A stretch of 6,215 nt of DNA, taken from Roseiflexaceae bacterium. GTDB taxonomy: Bacteria > Chloroflexota > Chloroflexia > Chloroflexales > Roseiflexaceae. The notes beneath the pieces were generated by a model. That model did no database searches. It had not been told where the DNA came from and worked only from the letters and a program-made list of their open reading frames with translations. Below, piece by piece: positions 1 through 5,709 of this stretch. The DNA is taken from the NCBI GenBank assembly GCA_947462525.1, contig CANHPK010000101.1, positions 1-6,215 on the forward strand. The letters are read 5' to 3'. Position 1 is the stretch's first letter; every line of letters starts with the position of its first letter. The translations under genes and the position numbers were made by a program.

Positions 1-181
1 GCCCGTTGATTCGCCGTTTTTTGCACTCGACAACTGCACCGTGCTGCCGCATATGGCCGCGGTCACCCGCGATGCCCGCCTGCGCCAGAGCGAGATCTGC
101 GTCGGTGATGTGGAGCGCTTTGTGGTAGGTACTCCGTTGCTGCATGGGGTCGATGTGGCGCAGTGGGAGCGGATGGCGTGA
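1..181 (+). CDS. D-2-hydroxyacid dehydrogenase, C-terminal fragment
   Basis: The gene enters from outside the window and only its last 59 residues are visible, ending in a TGA at 179-181. The reading frame contains the segment VLPHMAAVTRDA, which matches the end of the catalytic fold in the D-isomer-specific 2-hydroxyacid dehydrogenase family (SerA-like; the usual form is LTPHIAGATxxA). The histidine of this segment is the family's catalytic acid. It is followed by the usual helix (residues like RLRQSEICVGDVERFVVG) and a short tail with a G-x-P-L turn. These enzymes are cytoplasmic and reduce or oxidise 2-keto/2-hydroxy acids with NAD(P)H, as in 3-phosphoglycerate or glyoxylate metabolism. 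The substrate cannot be told from this piece. High GC in third positions sets it apart from the genes that follow, so it probably marks the left edge of the accessory block. A hairpin directly after the stop may end its transcript. Confidence 0.82.
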   Translation, partial: PVDSPFFALDNCTVLPHMAAVTRDARLRQSEICVGDVERFVVGTPLLHGVDVAQWERMA

Positions 182-183
182 GA

Positions 184-215
184 ACGGCCTGCGGATGCAG
201 GCCGTGTAACGTTTT
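184..215 (+). terminator. Hairpin after dehydrogenase gene, probable terminator
   Basis: Three bases after the stop codon lies a perfect 9-bp inverted repeat, ACGGCCTGC at 184-192 and GCAGGCCGT at 197-205, with a GGAT loop. A short T run (212-215) follows after six bases. The stem is strong and GC-rich, but the T-tract is short and offset, so this is a weak-tail intrinsic terminator or a 3' stabilising hairpin. It sits between two convergent genes and could also limit transcripts arriving from the DUF2779 gene, although no T run follows it on that strand. Confidence 0.6.
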
Positions 216-236
216 GTATCTTAGGTGATGCGTGGG

Positions 237-1709
237 TTAGCGTTGCTTCACCAGATTGACGAGGTGCAACCAGATATCAACCATGGATTGGGTGTCTTGT
301 TTGCAGTAGGCGAGGAGTTGATTACGGATGCCGCCACGCTGTAATATGCCGGCCTTGCCCCCGGCGATACGCCACCAAGCCCCGACTGCTTCTGCACCGT
401 TTGACACGTGCTGCGCTTGTTTGAATTTGCCATAAGGATCGTTACCTCTGATAACCGGCAACACCGCTTTGATAGACCATTTGCCTTTGAACGCCGGGTG
501 CATATAGTCCAAACCCGAAAAACACTTGGCTAAATCTATCACACGATTGTTTAGTGCGTTGAGCGCATCTGCATAGCGTGGAAATGCACCCGCCAATGTC
601 TTGTGGACACCTTTTTCATACGAAGAATTCCAGGTTAAAATGCTCCCACGGTCAGGTATTTTGTTAAGAAGTGCTTTGATGAGATCTTCAGCGTCGTCAT
701 TTTTATCGGTACAGAGATATTCAATATGGCGCGGCTCCTTGCCTGCTTCATCGATGATGTGCAACGAAAACTGGAACGGCACGCTGTTATACGGCTGATA
801 CCCATCGAGGGGCACTGGGAATTGGACTGCCTCATAGTCGAGAAACGTCAACGGATACGACACCGATCCACAGAACTCGGCAATTGCACGGAGGTCAATT
901 GACGGCTTGCGCGAACGCATTACTTCGATGTGACGCTTCTGAATCTCAGACAACCCCTCGTCGTCGGTCAACATCGACAGTTCAATGACTCCCGCAGCAC
1001 GCAACTCGCGCCGGTGCTGGGTCGATATGCGGGGGATGTCGTAGATGGTCGCCGGGCTGGGGTTGCGGTTTTTGTGATCATCGAGGTATGGATGACAGAC
1101 GTCAGGGTACATGCACTCTGATGGTTTGCCGCACGGCAGCATTTCGTCGTTCGTCAGTTTGTCGAACCACTTCTGCGCACCTTGTTCAATCGCAATGGCT
1201 GCTGCGATTGCTTCGCGAGCATCGGATTGGAGCTCAGAGACGTAGTTGTCGGCCAACGTCACCCGAAAGAGCATCTCGGGTTCTATCTTGCCATCACGCC
1301 GATACGCGGAATTAAGGTGGATGACATAGCAACGGCGTATCGTATTGCGATATTCTGCAACGATTTTTTTGAAGGTCACCTGATGTTTGTAGTTCGCAGC
1401 ATCGGTTCCCATATAGAGGAAGAACGCATCATACGAGTCGGTCGCTTTGTCATAAAACAACCCATCGATGGTTGCCGTACAGCCTTTGAGTGCAATCGTC
1501 TGATTGAATAAGTCGTTCCAATGCCCGTACTGCTTCTTTTGGATGGTCTGCAGATACTTCTTGGCAAGTTCACGCGCTTCTCCATCAGCATCACCGCGAT
1601 GCTCTGCCATACCATCGGCGATGACGACCGCCTTTTTGCCACTGCACTTCGCCCAAAAGTGCATCGGCTCGTCACAATACAACAGATAGTCCGCGAGGGT
1701 AATTGTCAT
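237..1709 (-). CDS. DUF2779 protein: degenerate Cas4-like domain plus DEDD-like exonuclease domain
   Basis: The protein has 490 residues. The C-terminal part (about 286-485) matches DUF2779: TFLDYEA (D291, E293), the PYNSVPFQFSLHI block, ILTWNSSYEKG (359-367), the KGKWSIKAVLP block (408-418) and LLAYCKQDTQSMV (465-477, D472). I read these as exo I, II and III motifs of an RNase H-fold, DEDD-type nuclease. The N-terminal 210 residues resemble Cas4/RecB-type PD-(D/E)xK domains that hold an iron-sulfur cluster: C12 in LLYCDEP, then C193, C199 and C205 spaced C-x5-C-x5-C. D82 (TIDG) is present, but where relatives have D-x-x-E-V-K this protein has DAFFLY (94-99), so the catalytic E and K are missing. 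The start at 1709 has AGGAGG five bases upstream. An in-frame ATG at 1787 would add 26 residues but has only a weak ribosome site. The cellular role of the family is not established; DNA or RNA processing is inferred. It is divergent from the GIY-YIG gene. Confidence 0.85.
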   Translation of the reverse strand: MTITLADYLLYCDEPMHFWAKCSGKKAVVIADGMAEHRGDADGEARELAKKYLQTIQKKQYGHWNDLFNQTIALKGCTATIDGLFYDKATDSYDAFFLYMGTDAANYKHQVTFKKIVAEYRNTIRRCYVIHLNSAYRRDGKIEPEMLFRVTLADNYVSELQSDAREAIAAAIAIEQGAQKWFDKLTNDEMLPCGKPSECMYPDVCHPYLDDHKNRNPSPATIYDIPRISTQHRRELRAAGVIELSMLTDDEGLSEIQKRHIEVMRSRKPSIDLRAIAEFCGSVSYPLTFLDYEAVQFPVPLDGYQPYNSVPFQFSLHIIDEAGKEPRHIEYLCTDKNDDAEDLIKALLNKIPDRGSILTWNSSYEKGVHKTLAGAFPRYADALNALNNRVIDLAKCFSGLDYMHPAFKGKWSIKAVLPVIRGNDPYGKFKQAQHVSNGAEAVGAWWRIAGGKAGILQRGGIRNQLLAYCKQDTQSMVDIWLHLVNLVKQR

Positions 1710-1714
1710 TGTGT

Positions 1715-1720
1715 CCTCCT
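1715..1720 (-). promoter_or_regulatory. Shine-Dalgarno site that fixes the DUF2779 start
   Basis: Read on the minus strand this is a perfect AGGAGG, five bases (ACACA) before the ATG at 1709-1707. The upstream in-frame ATG at 1787 is preceded only by GTGAGATAAA, a poor match. This decides the start in favour of 1709. The 26 extra codons show no recognisable domain and are better read as leader. Confidence 0.75.
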
Positions 1721-1799
1721 CTGTGCAAACGCGTTCGACGACGGTTAGGTGCCACCCATGTGCAATTGGCGGCAATGGGTTTTTCATTTTATCTCACGT

Positions 1800-1809
1800 A
1801 TGACGTCAT
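1800..1809. promoter_or_regulatory. Perfect 10-bp palindrome at the candidate DUF2779 transcription start
   Basis: ATGACGTCAT is a perfect palindrome that overlaps the minus-strand TATAAT and covers the expected transcription start. This is where a repressor operator would sit. No regulator gene is visible in the window, and a 10-bp palindrome can occur by chance, so this is only a candidate. Confidence 0.3.
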
Positions 1810-1813
1810 TATA
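1808..1813 (-). promoter_or_regulatory. -10 box of a candidate promoter for the DUF2779 gene
   Basis: The minus strand reads a perfect TATAAT here, about 100 bases upstream of the chosen start codon, and transcription would begin near 1800. No good -35 box is found at 16-18 bp (the nearest, TTTGCA, is at 14 bp), so the promoter is either weak or activator-dependent. The expected leader is about 90 nt to the 1709 start. Confidence 0.4.
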
Positions 1814-1879
1814 TGCCATGCTTGCTGTGCAAATACCCATGTCCGTGCTCGATTCGCCTACGAGTCCTACTGACGCAGA

Positions 1880-1893
1880 GGTGTACGCACACC
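1880..1893. repeat. Inverted repeat at the -35 position of the GIY-YIG gene promoter
   Basis: GGTGT at 1880-1884 and ACACC at 1889-1893 form a 5-bp inverted repeat around ACGC. It covers the position where the -35 box should lie relative to the TATAAT at 1904 and where the actual bases match the consensus poorly. It could be a protein-binding site, or chance. Confidence 0.25.
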
Positions 1894-1903
1894 GGGGACG
1901 TTG

Positions 1904-1909
1904 TATAAT
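1904..1909 (+). promoter_or_regulatory. -10 box of a candidate promoter for the GIY-YIG gene
   Basis: A perfect TATAAT lies 63 bases upstream of the ATG at 1973, giving a leader of roughly 55-57 nt. The -35 region at 17 bp (GTGTAC, 1881-1886) is a poor match. The gene has its own ribosome site, AAAGGA at 1961-1966, six bases before the ATG. This promoter and the minus-strand TATAAT at 1813-1808 diverge from a common control region. Confidence 0.45.
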
Positions 1910-1972
1910 CTACGCATTACGTTGTTGCGCTGAATACACTGAGTTATTGTCCTACCCTGTAAAGGAATCGCC

Positions 1973-2617
1973 ATGACAGATAGCACGAATGGCATTATTT
2001 ACAGTCTCGAAAACCCAGCGATGCCAGGACTTATCAAGATTGGTGTGACCTATTCTGAGTCCGAACTAGCAACTCGTTTGCGCACGCTCTTCAACACGAG
2101 TGTGCCATTCCCATTTACGTGTGTCGCTGCATACGAAGTATCGGAGTACAAGAAAGTCGAAAAAGTCATCCATGAAGCATTCATTGTCCATCGATCAAAT
2201 CCGAATCGTGAATTCTTTGCGATGGAACCGCATCGTGTGCGGGTCATCCTCAAACATTTCGGGATTCGCGAAGTAACACCCGGCATTGTTCAGGCAGAAT
2301 CAAAAGCGGACACTGAAGCAATGAAGGAAGTCATCGAGGCTTCAGAACGAAAAAGCAACTTCACATTCTCGGCAGTGGACATCCCTGCAGAAGAAACGTT
2401 GTATTTCGTCGAAGACCCGAGTGTCACCTGTGTGGTTGCCAATGATCGCCAAGTGCTCTTTCAAGGCGAAATCACTTCGCTGAGCAAAGCAGCTCTCGAG
2501 GCCCTCGCAGCCCGTGGCAAAAAATGGCCGGCGGTCTCGGGGCCCAAGATGTGGCTCTACGACGATGAGACTCTCAGCGAACGACGTATTCGGTATGATG
2601 CCAGTCAACAGGTGTGA
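1973..2617 (+). CDS. GIY-YIG (T5orf172/MUG113-type) protein with RAMA-like C-terminal domain
   Basis: The protein has 214 residues. Residues 6-98 match the T5orf172/MUG113 branch of the GIY-YIG nuclease fold: GIIY (7-10) as the GIY strand, the NPAMPGLIKIG run (14-24) as the YIG strand, arginines in TRLRTLFNTS (34-43), IHEAF with H67, and NREFF (78-82), whose E80 is the expected metal-binding glutamate. Residues about 130-210 look like the RAMA domain known from restriction and adenine-methylase-associated proteins: TLYFVEDPSVTCVVANDRQV, then GEITSLSKAALEAL, PAVSGPKMWLY and ETLSERR. A charged linker (about 105-128) joins them. The family logic is a nuclease domain coupled to a DNA- or modified-base-reading domain; that this copy cuts DNA is inference. 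Start: AAAGGA six bases upstream of the ATG. It is divergent from the DUF2779 gene and 142 bp ahead of the ATPase gene, so probably a separate transcript. The function in the cell is unknown; a defence role is plausible. Confidence 0.8.
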   Translation: MTDSTNGIIYSLENPAMPGLIKIGVTYSESELATRLRTLFNTSVPFPFTCVAAYEVSEYKKVEKVIHEAFIVHRSNPNREFFAMEPHRVRVILKHFGIREVTPGIVQAESKADTEAMKEVIEASERKSNFTFSAVDIPAEETLYFVEDPSVTCVVANDRQVLFQGEITSLSKAALEALAARGKKWPAVSGPKMWLYDDETLSERRIRYDASQQV

Positions 2618-2646
2618 TTGATGCTAACAAAATCGATCTCTATAGA
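2618..2646 (+). promoter_or_regulatory. Candidate promoter for the ATPase/partner operon
   Basis: Immediately after the stop codon of the GIY-YIG gene lies TTGATG (2618-2623), then exactly 17 bp, then TATAGA (2641-2646). Each box matches four of six consensus bases with ideal spacing in an AT-rich 142-bp gap. The predicted start near 2653 leaves a leader of about 107 nt before the ATG at 2760. It suggests the cassette is transcribed independently. TAGAAT at 2742 is too close to the start codon to serve. Confidence 0.35.
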
Positions 2647-2759
2647 TTGCCAATCAATTCGATGCAATCACGTCACAACTTCAATTTCCGAGTCACCTTC
2701 TGTCAATCAGATTCTCACAAAATTCTGACACTCATCCAATCTAGAATGGAATCAAGTAG

Positions 2760-4526
2760 ATGCCTTATGTACTAAACCAAAAAAAGGGTGCTAAGATTTT
2801 ACGACGACTACATCTAGGGAATTTCAAGGCATTCAGCAGTCCTATTGAGATAAACTTCAAAAAGATTACTCTGATTTTTGGTTCCAATAGCTCTGGAAAA
2901 TCAAGCATTATTCACTCTCTTCTTTTTTTGGATGAATTCACTAAAAACAGTGCGTCTAGTTGGCCACATGATATCTACTCCACCAAAATAGGCGGGGAGG
3001 CTGTAGATTTCGGTGGTTATCCTCATTTTGTACATCGTCATGACCCTAAGCAAGTTGTTACCATAGAGTTTGAGACAGTCCAATCGAATGGTAATTCTAA
3101 AGAAATCACACATAGTCACACCACTGAGTTGAAACTTTTTTCTTTCGAACCGAGTATGCTTGAACGATTATTTAGCCATGATGGTTATGTCTTTAAGAAG
3201 TCGAAGCACATGAGGGTGTTATCTACAGACGGTCGAAAGATTGCCAGTTATGAGAATGATTTTTCACCTGCGCTCTGGAATCCCCTCCTACAAAAAAAAC
3301 CTCAATATCGAGGGCATAAACACTTTTCGACGAAGGTTCATATCGAAGATGATTCAATAATTGGCGATCTCTTTCGAAAGATTTACACAAGAGTTTTTGA
3401 AGAATTTTTTTCGCTAGTTGAAAAAGATCGCGAATTATTTCTTCTTTTATCTAAAGATACTAAAAAGGTTACGACTGAAATATTTACAAACAAAAAATAC
3501 GAGGCTATTTTTGTGAAATCTTTGTTTAATGCTTTAGACAGAACAGATCTAGGTACATACACATTTACTGACTATCTCCCTGTAAATGTCAATCTTATTG
3601 AGTACATACATGATACTGGAATGTTATCTTCTAAGTGTATCCATACTGCTTTTTTTAATGTGATAAAAGCATTCCACGAGTTCGAATACACTGATATTGA
3701 TCGAACATTAAATCGATTTAGCTCTAAATGGCGGGAATTATACAAATCCGCAAATCCAATTCAAACACTCCATGATTTATCAAAATCACAAGGTGTCATA
3801 GCCAATAATTTCTTAGTGAATTTGCGTTATATTGCGCCACTTCGAAAAATTCCAGCCCGGGGATCAACAGGAAACTCATCCATAGACTTTACAACATCTG
3901 ATGGAGGCGGGATTTGGACATTTCTCTTAAGTGATGCACGTATAACCAGCTTAGTCAATGACAAGCTGAAACAGTTAAACATAAATTACAAATTACTTAT
4001 TCAAATGCCATCCCAATTACTTAATGCATCGATAATTGATTCCTTTCTGCGCCTCACCAGATTAAGTGGGTCAGCCAATCCACATGTGGAACTTATAGAT
4101 ACAAACACAAACACAATAGTTTCACACCGCGATGTGGGCGTCGGAGTGTCGCAGGTGCTGCCCATTTTGGTCAATGCCTTTGCCGAAACCAACGCAACCA
4201 TCTGCATTGAACAACCCGAACTTCATTTGCACCCCCGTCTCCAAGGTGACCTCGCAGATATCTTCATTGACACATCGGTCGGATCAGAGCAAAACAACTC
4301 GTACATCATAGAAACCCATAGTGAACACATTATCCGCCGTCTGATGCGTCGCGTCCGTGAAGGCAAAATCAGCAAAGACGATATTTCGATCGTGTACGTC
4401 GAACCTGGGCCAAACGGTAGCACTGTTACCCAAATTCATCTCGACGACGACGGTGATCTTATCGACGATTGGCCAAATGGATTCTTTGAAGAAGGCTTTC
4501 GTGATCATCTAGCAGGGAGGCAATAG
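2760..4526 (+). CDS. AAA/ABC-type ATPase (AAA_15/AAA_21) with DUF3696-like C-terminus
   Basis: The protein has 588 residues. It opens with the typical strand LRRLHLGNFKAF and a Walker A at 41-48 (GSNSSGKS). The conserved YIAPLRKIPARG lies at 357-368, a signature-like DVGVGVSQVLP at 458-468, Walker B with catalytic Glu at 481-488 (ICIEQPEL), and the H-loop ETHSEH at 518-523. The end, KISKDDISIVYVE, then LDDDGDL and DWPNGFFEEGF (570-580), matches DUF3696. Residues about 60-350 are a long variable insertion of unknown role, where such proteins often carry coiled-coil or sensor parts. These are cytoplasmic SMC/OLD-like ATPases that dimerise on ATP; many serve as the sensor of a two-gene phage defence module. 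Here a partner gene follows after one base. The ATG at 2760 has only a weak ribosome site (TGGA, nine bases upstream). Base composition changes inside the gene: AT-rich to about 4100, then richer in GC. The defence role is inferred from family and context. Confidence 0.88.
   Translation: MPYVLNQKKGAKILRRLHLGNFKAFSSPIEINFKKITLIFGSNSSGKSSIIHSLLFLDEFTKNSASSWPHDIYSTKIGGEAVDFGGYPHFVHRHDPKQVVTIEFETVQSNGNSKEITHSHTTELKLFSFEPSMLERLFSHDGYVFKKSKHMRVLSTDGRKIASYENDFSPALWNPLLQKKPQYRGHKHFSTKVHIEDDSIIGDLFRKIYTRVFEEFFSLVEKDRELFLLLSKDTKKVTTEIFTNKKYEAIFVKSLFNALDRTDLGTYTFTDYLPVNVNLIEYIHDTGMLSSKCIHTAFFNVIKAFHEFEYTDIDRTLNRFSSKWRELYKSANPIQTLHDLSKSQGVIANNFLVNLRYIAPLRKIPARGSTGNSSIDFTTSDGGGIWTFLLSDARITSLVNDKLKQLNINYKLLIQMPSQLLNASIIDSFLRLTRLSGSANPHVELIDTNTNTIVSHRDVGVGVSQVLPILVNAFAETNATICIEQPELHLHPRLQGDLADIFIDTSVGSEQNNSYIIETHSEHIIRRLMRRVREGKISKDDISIVYVEPGPNGSTVTQIHLDDDGDLIDDWPNGFFEEGFRDHLAGRQ
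4514..4520 (+). promoter_or_regulatory. Strong ribosome site inside the end of the ATPase gene
   Basis: AGGGAGG lies seven bases before the ATG at 4528 and within the last codons of the ATPase gene, whose TAG ends at 4526. The one-base gap and this site indicate translational coupling. The match is much stronger than the site in front of the ATPase itself, so the partner may be made in excess of the ATPase. Confidence 0.65.
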
Positions 4527-4527
4527 C

Positions 4528-5565
4528 ATGCTAATACCTATTGCCATCGATTTGTCGCTCACAGAAACCAATGCACCAAGCAAGCACGATTTTGGTGATG
4601 CAACAGCACTTGCAAATTACATCATATCCACACCGTGCATTCTTCTGCATAATGGACAATCATTCGGCGAATCGTTACTATATTCTCTTCTTAACACGCT
4701 ACCACCGAGCGTTCGAGCAAATCTAGTACAATGCCTCGTCAAGATGCCTACCTACAGAGTTGCTGACTGGGATGGTACGTGTGGGCAAGCATTGCCTCCC
4801 TACTCCTATTTACGGGGCAGCATTTTTGCTGTGCCGCGCAATGTATTTGAATCACTAAACGCAAACGGCGCAAAACAAGAAACGGTTACAATCCAAGCAG
4901 GCACCACTGATATAACGATGTGGCACACCATTCAGGTGTCACAGGTTCATCAACGAATTTCCGAATCTCACAGTCAAAACATTAATATTGGGACAAATCG
5001 TGATGTTTTATGGGGAAGCTCGTTCGAATCCATTGTCAAACATGCCAAGATTCGTACGATTACTATTGTCGATCGCTATGCCTTCAAACGTGGAAACGAA
5101 ACCGACACGCGAGCAATTGCCGTATCTTACTTCCTCAAGAAAATTCAAGAGCAATCCAAGAGCAGGGACGAAACAATTTCTGTAACTATTCTTGTTGAAG
5201 CTCACAAATACACAGAAGATGAGTTAGCTACTATAACAGAGACTCTCGCTGCTGAATTAAGTGATAGACAGAAAATTCTAAAAGTACATATTTGTGCGAT
5301 GTTAACAGACACGATGGTTAGATTTTTTCATGAGCGCTATGTTTTTATCGAGACCAGCGAAGGAATACTGTACGAAACTATGATTGGGCGAGGAATGTCG
5401 GTTTTTAGCAACATAACTGTCGAATTAGCATCGATTCTCATTCTGAGATTCCACTGGTTGGCTGGGGACTCGACACTCTACAGTGATGCAAAGAAGAGAA
5501 CTTCCGTGTTTCGTCATAAAGAATGGTACAGGGTCGGTAAAGTCTTCGTCAATATCGAAGGGTAA
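4528..5565 (+). CDS. Partner of the ATPase; possible PLD-like/MIT_C-like protein, otherwise unknown
   Basis: The protein has 345 residues, no signal peptide and no convincing membrane segment. I do not recognise a named family with confidence. Residues about 1-110 form one region, with FGDATALANYIIS (22-34) and a hydrophobic helix-rich stretch. Residues about 160-310 look like a second domain: a strand ending in acid, TITIVDRYAF (177-186), a helix, a second strand SVTILVEAHKY (218-228), a long helix, a third strand LKVHICAM (251-258), then FFHERYVFIE (266-275) and TMIGRGMSVF (284-293). This order resembles the MIT_C phospholipase D-like fold, where an acidic-aromatic strand end is followed by H-D-R-x and G-R-G-L. 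Only one histidine motif is seen and there is no HxKxxxxD, so nuclease or lipase activity is uncertain; binding is possible. The gene is coupled to the ATPase one base upstream, which implies a joint function, plausibly as its effector. Confidence 0.75.
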   Translation: MLIPIAIDLSLTETNAPSKHDFGDATALANYIISTPCILLHNGQSFGESLLYSLLNTLPPSVRANLVQCLVKMPTYRVADWDGTCGQALPPYSYLRGSIFAVPRNVFESLNANGAKQETVTIQAGTTDITMWHTIQVSQVHQRISESHSQNINIGTNRDVLWGSSFESIVKHAKIRTITIVDRYAFKRGNETDTRAIAVSYFLKKIQEQSKSRDETISVTILVEAHKYTEDELATITETLAAELSDRQKILKVHICAMLTDTMVRFFHERYVFIETSEGILYETMIGRGMSVFSNITVELASILILRFHWLAGDSTLYSDAKKRTSVFRHKEWYRVGKVFVNIEG

Positions 5566-5635
5566 AGAATTGGTTTTTGAAATGTAATTCAGTGTTGCCC
5601 AAACTTCAAGGTGATGTTCTCTTTACCGTGTCAGG

Positions 5636-5652
5636 CACGCTATCGCAGCGTG
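5636..5652 (+). terminator. Short hairpin after the ATPase/partner operon, weak terminator candidate
   Basis: CACGCT (5636-5641) and AGCGTG (5647-5652) form a perfect 6-bp stem around ATCGC; two flanking G-T pairs could extend it in RNA. Only a broken T stretch follows. It lies 70 bases after the partner gene and before the convergent methyltransferase gene, a sensible place for termination, but the structure is marginal. The rest of the 5566-5709 gap holds no convincing gene. Confidence 0.25.
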
Positions 5653-5709
5653 TTCCATTTCTCTGTTGCATTAAACGCAAACCAGACAATACTGAATCCT
5701 ACATCCCCC

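Noticed and set aside
1182..1511. 109-codon plus-strand open frame
   Set aside because: It is antisense to the DUF2779 gene in a region with clear coding signal on the minus strand, and its translation shows no recognisable domain.
2342..2608. 88-codon minus-strand open frame
   Set aside because: It is antisense to the RAMA-like part of the GIY-YIG gene, with no domain and no ribosome site of note.
2742..2747. TAGAAT as a -10 box for the ATPase gene
   Set aside because: Transcription would begin about six bases before the ATG and remove the ribosome site; no -35 box is found at 15-19 bp.
2778..2786. Slippery run A-AAA-AAG in the ninth codon region of the ATPase gene, possible -1 frameshift
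   Set aside because: The heptamer is in the right phase, but the -1 frame reaches a stop almost at once and no extended product would result. No downstream structure was evident.
3292..3299. Run of eight A inside the ATPase gene, possible phase-variation tract
   Set aside because: The frame is intact, the region is AT-rich throughout, and a single homopolymer of this length is expected by chance.
5561..5627. Inverted repeat GGTAAAGA / TCTTTACC around the end of the partner gene
   Set aside because: The arms are only 8 bp and more than 50 bases apart, and GGTAAAG also occurs a third time nearby. No function could be supported.
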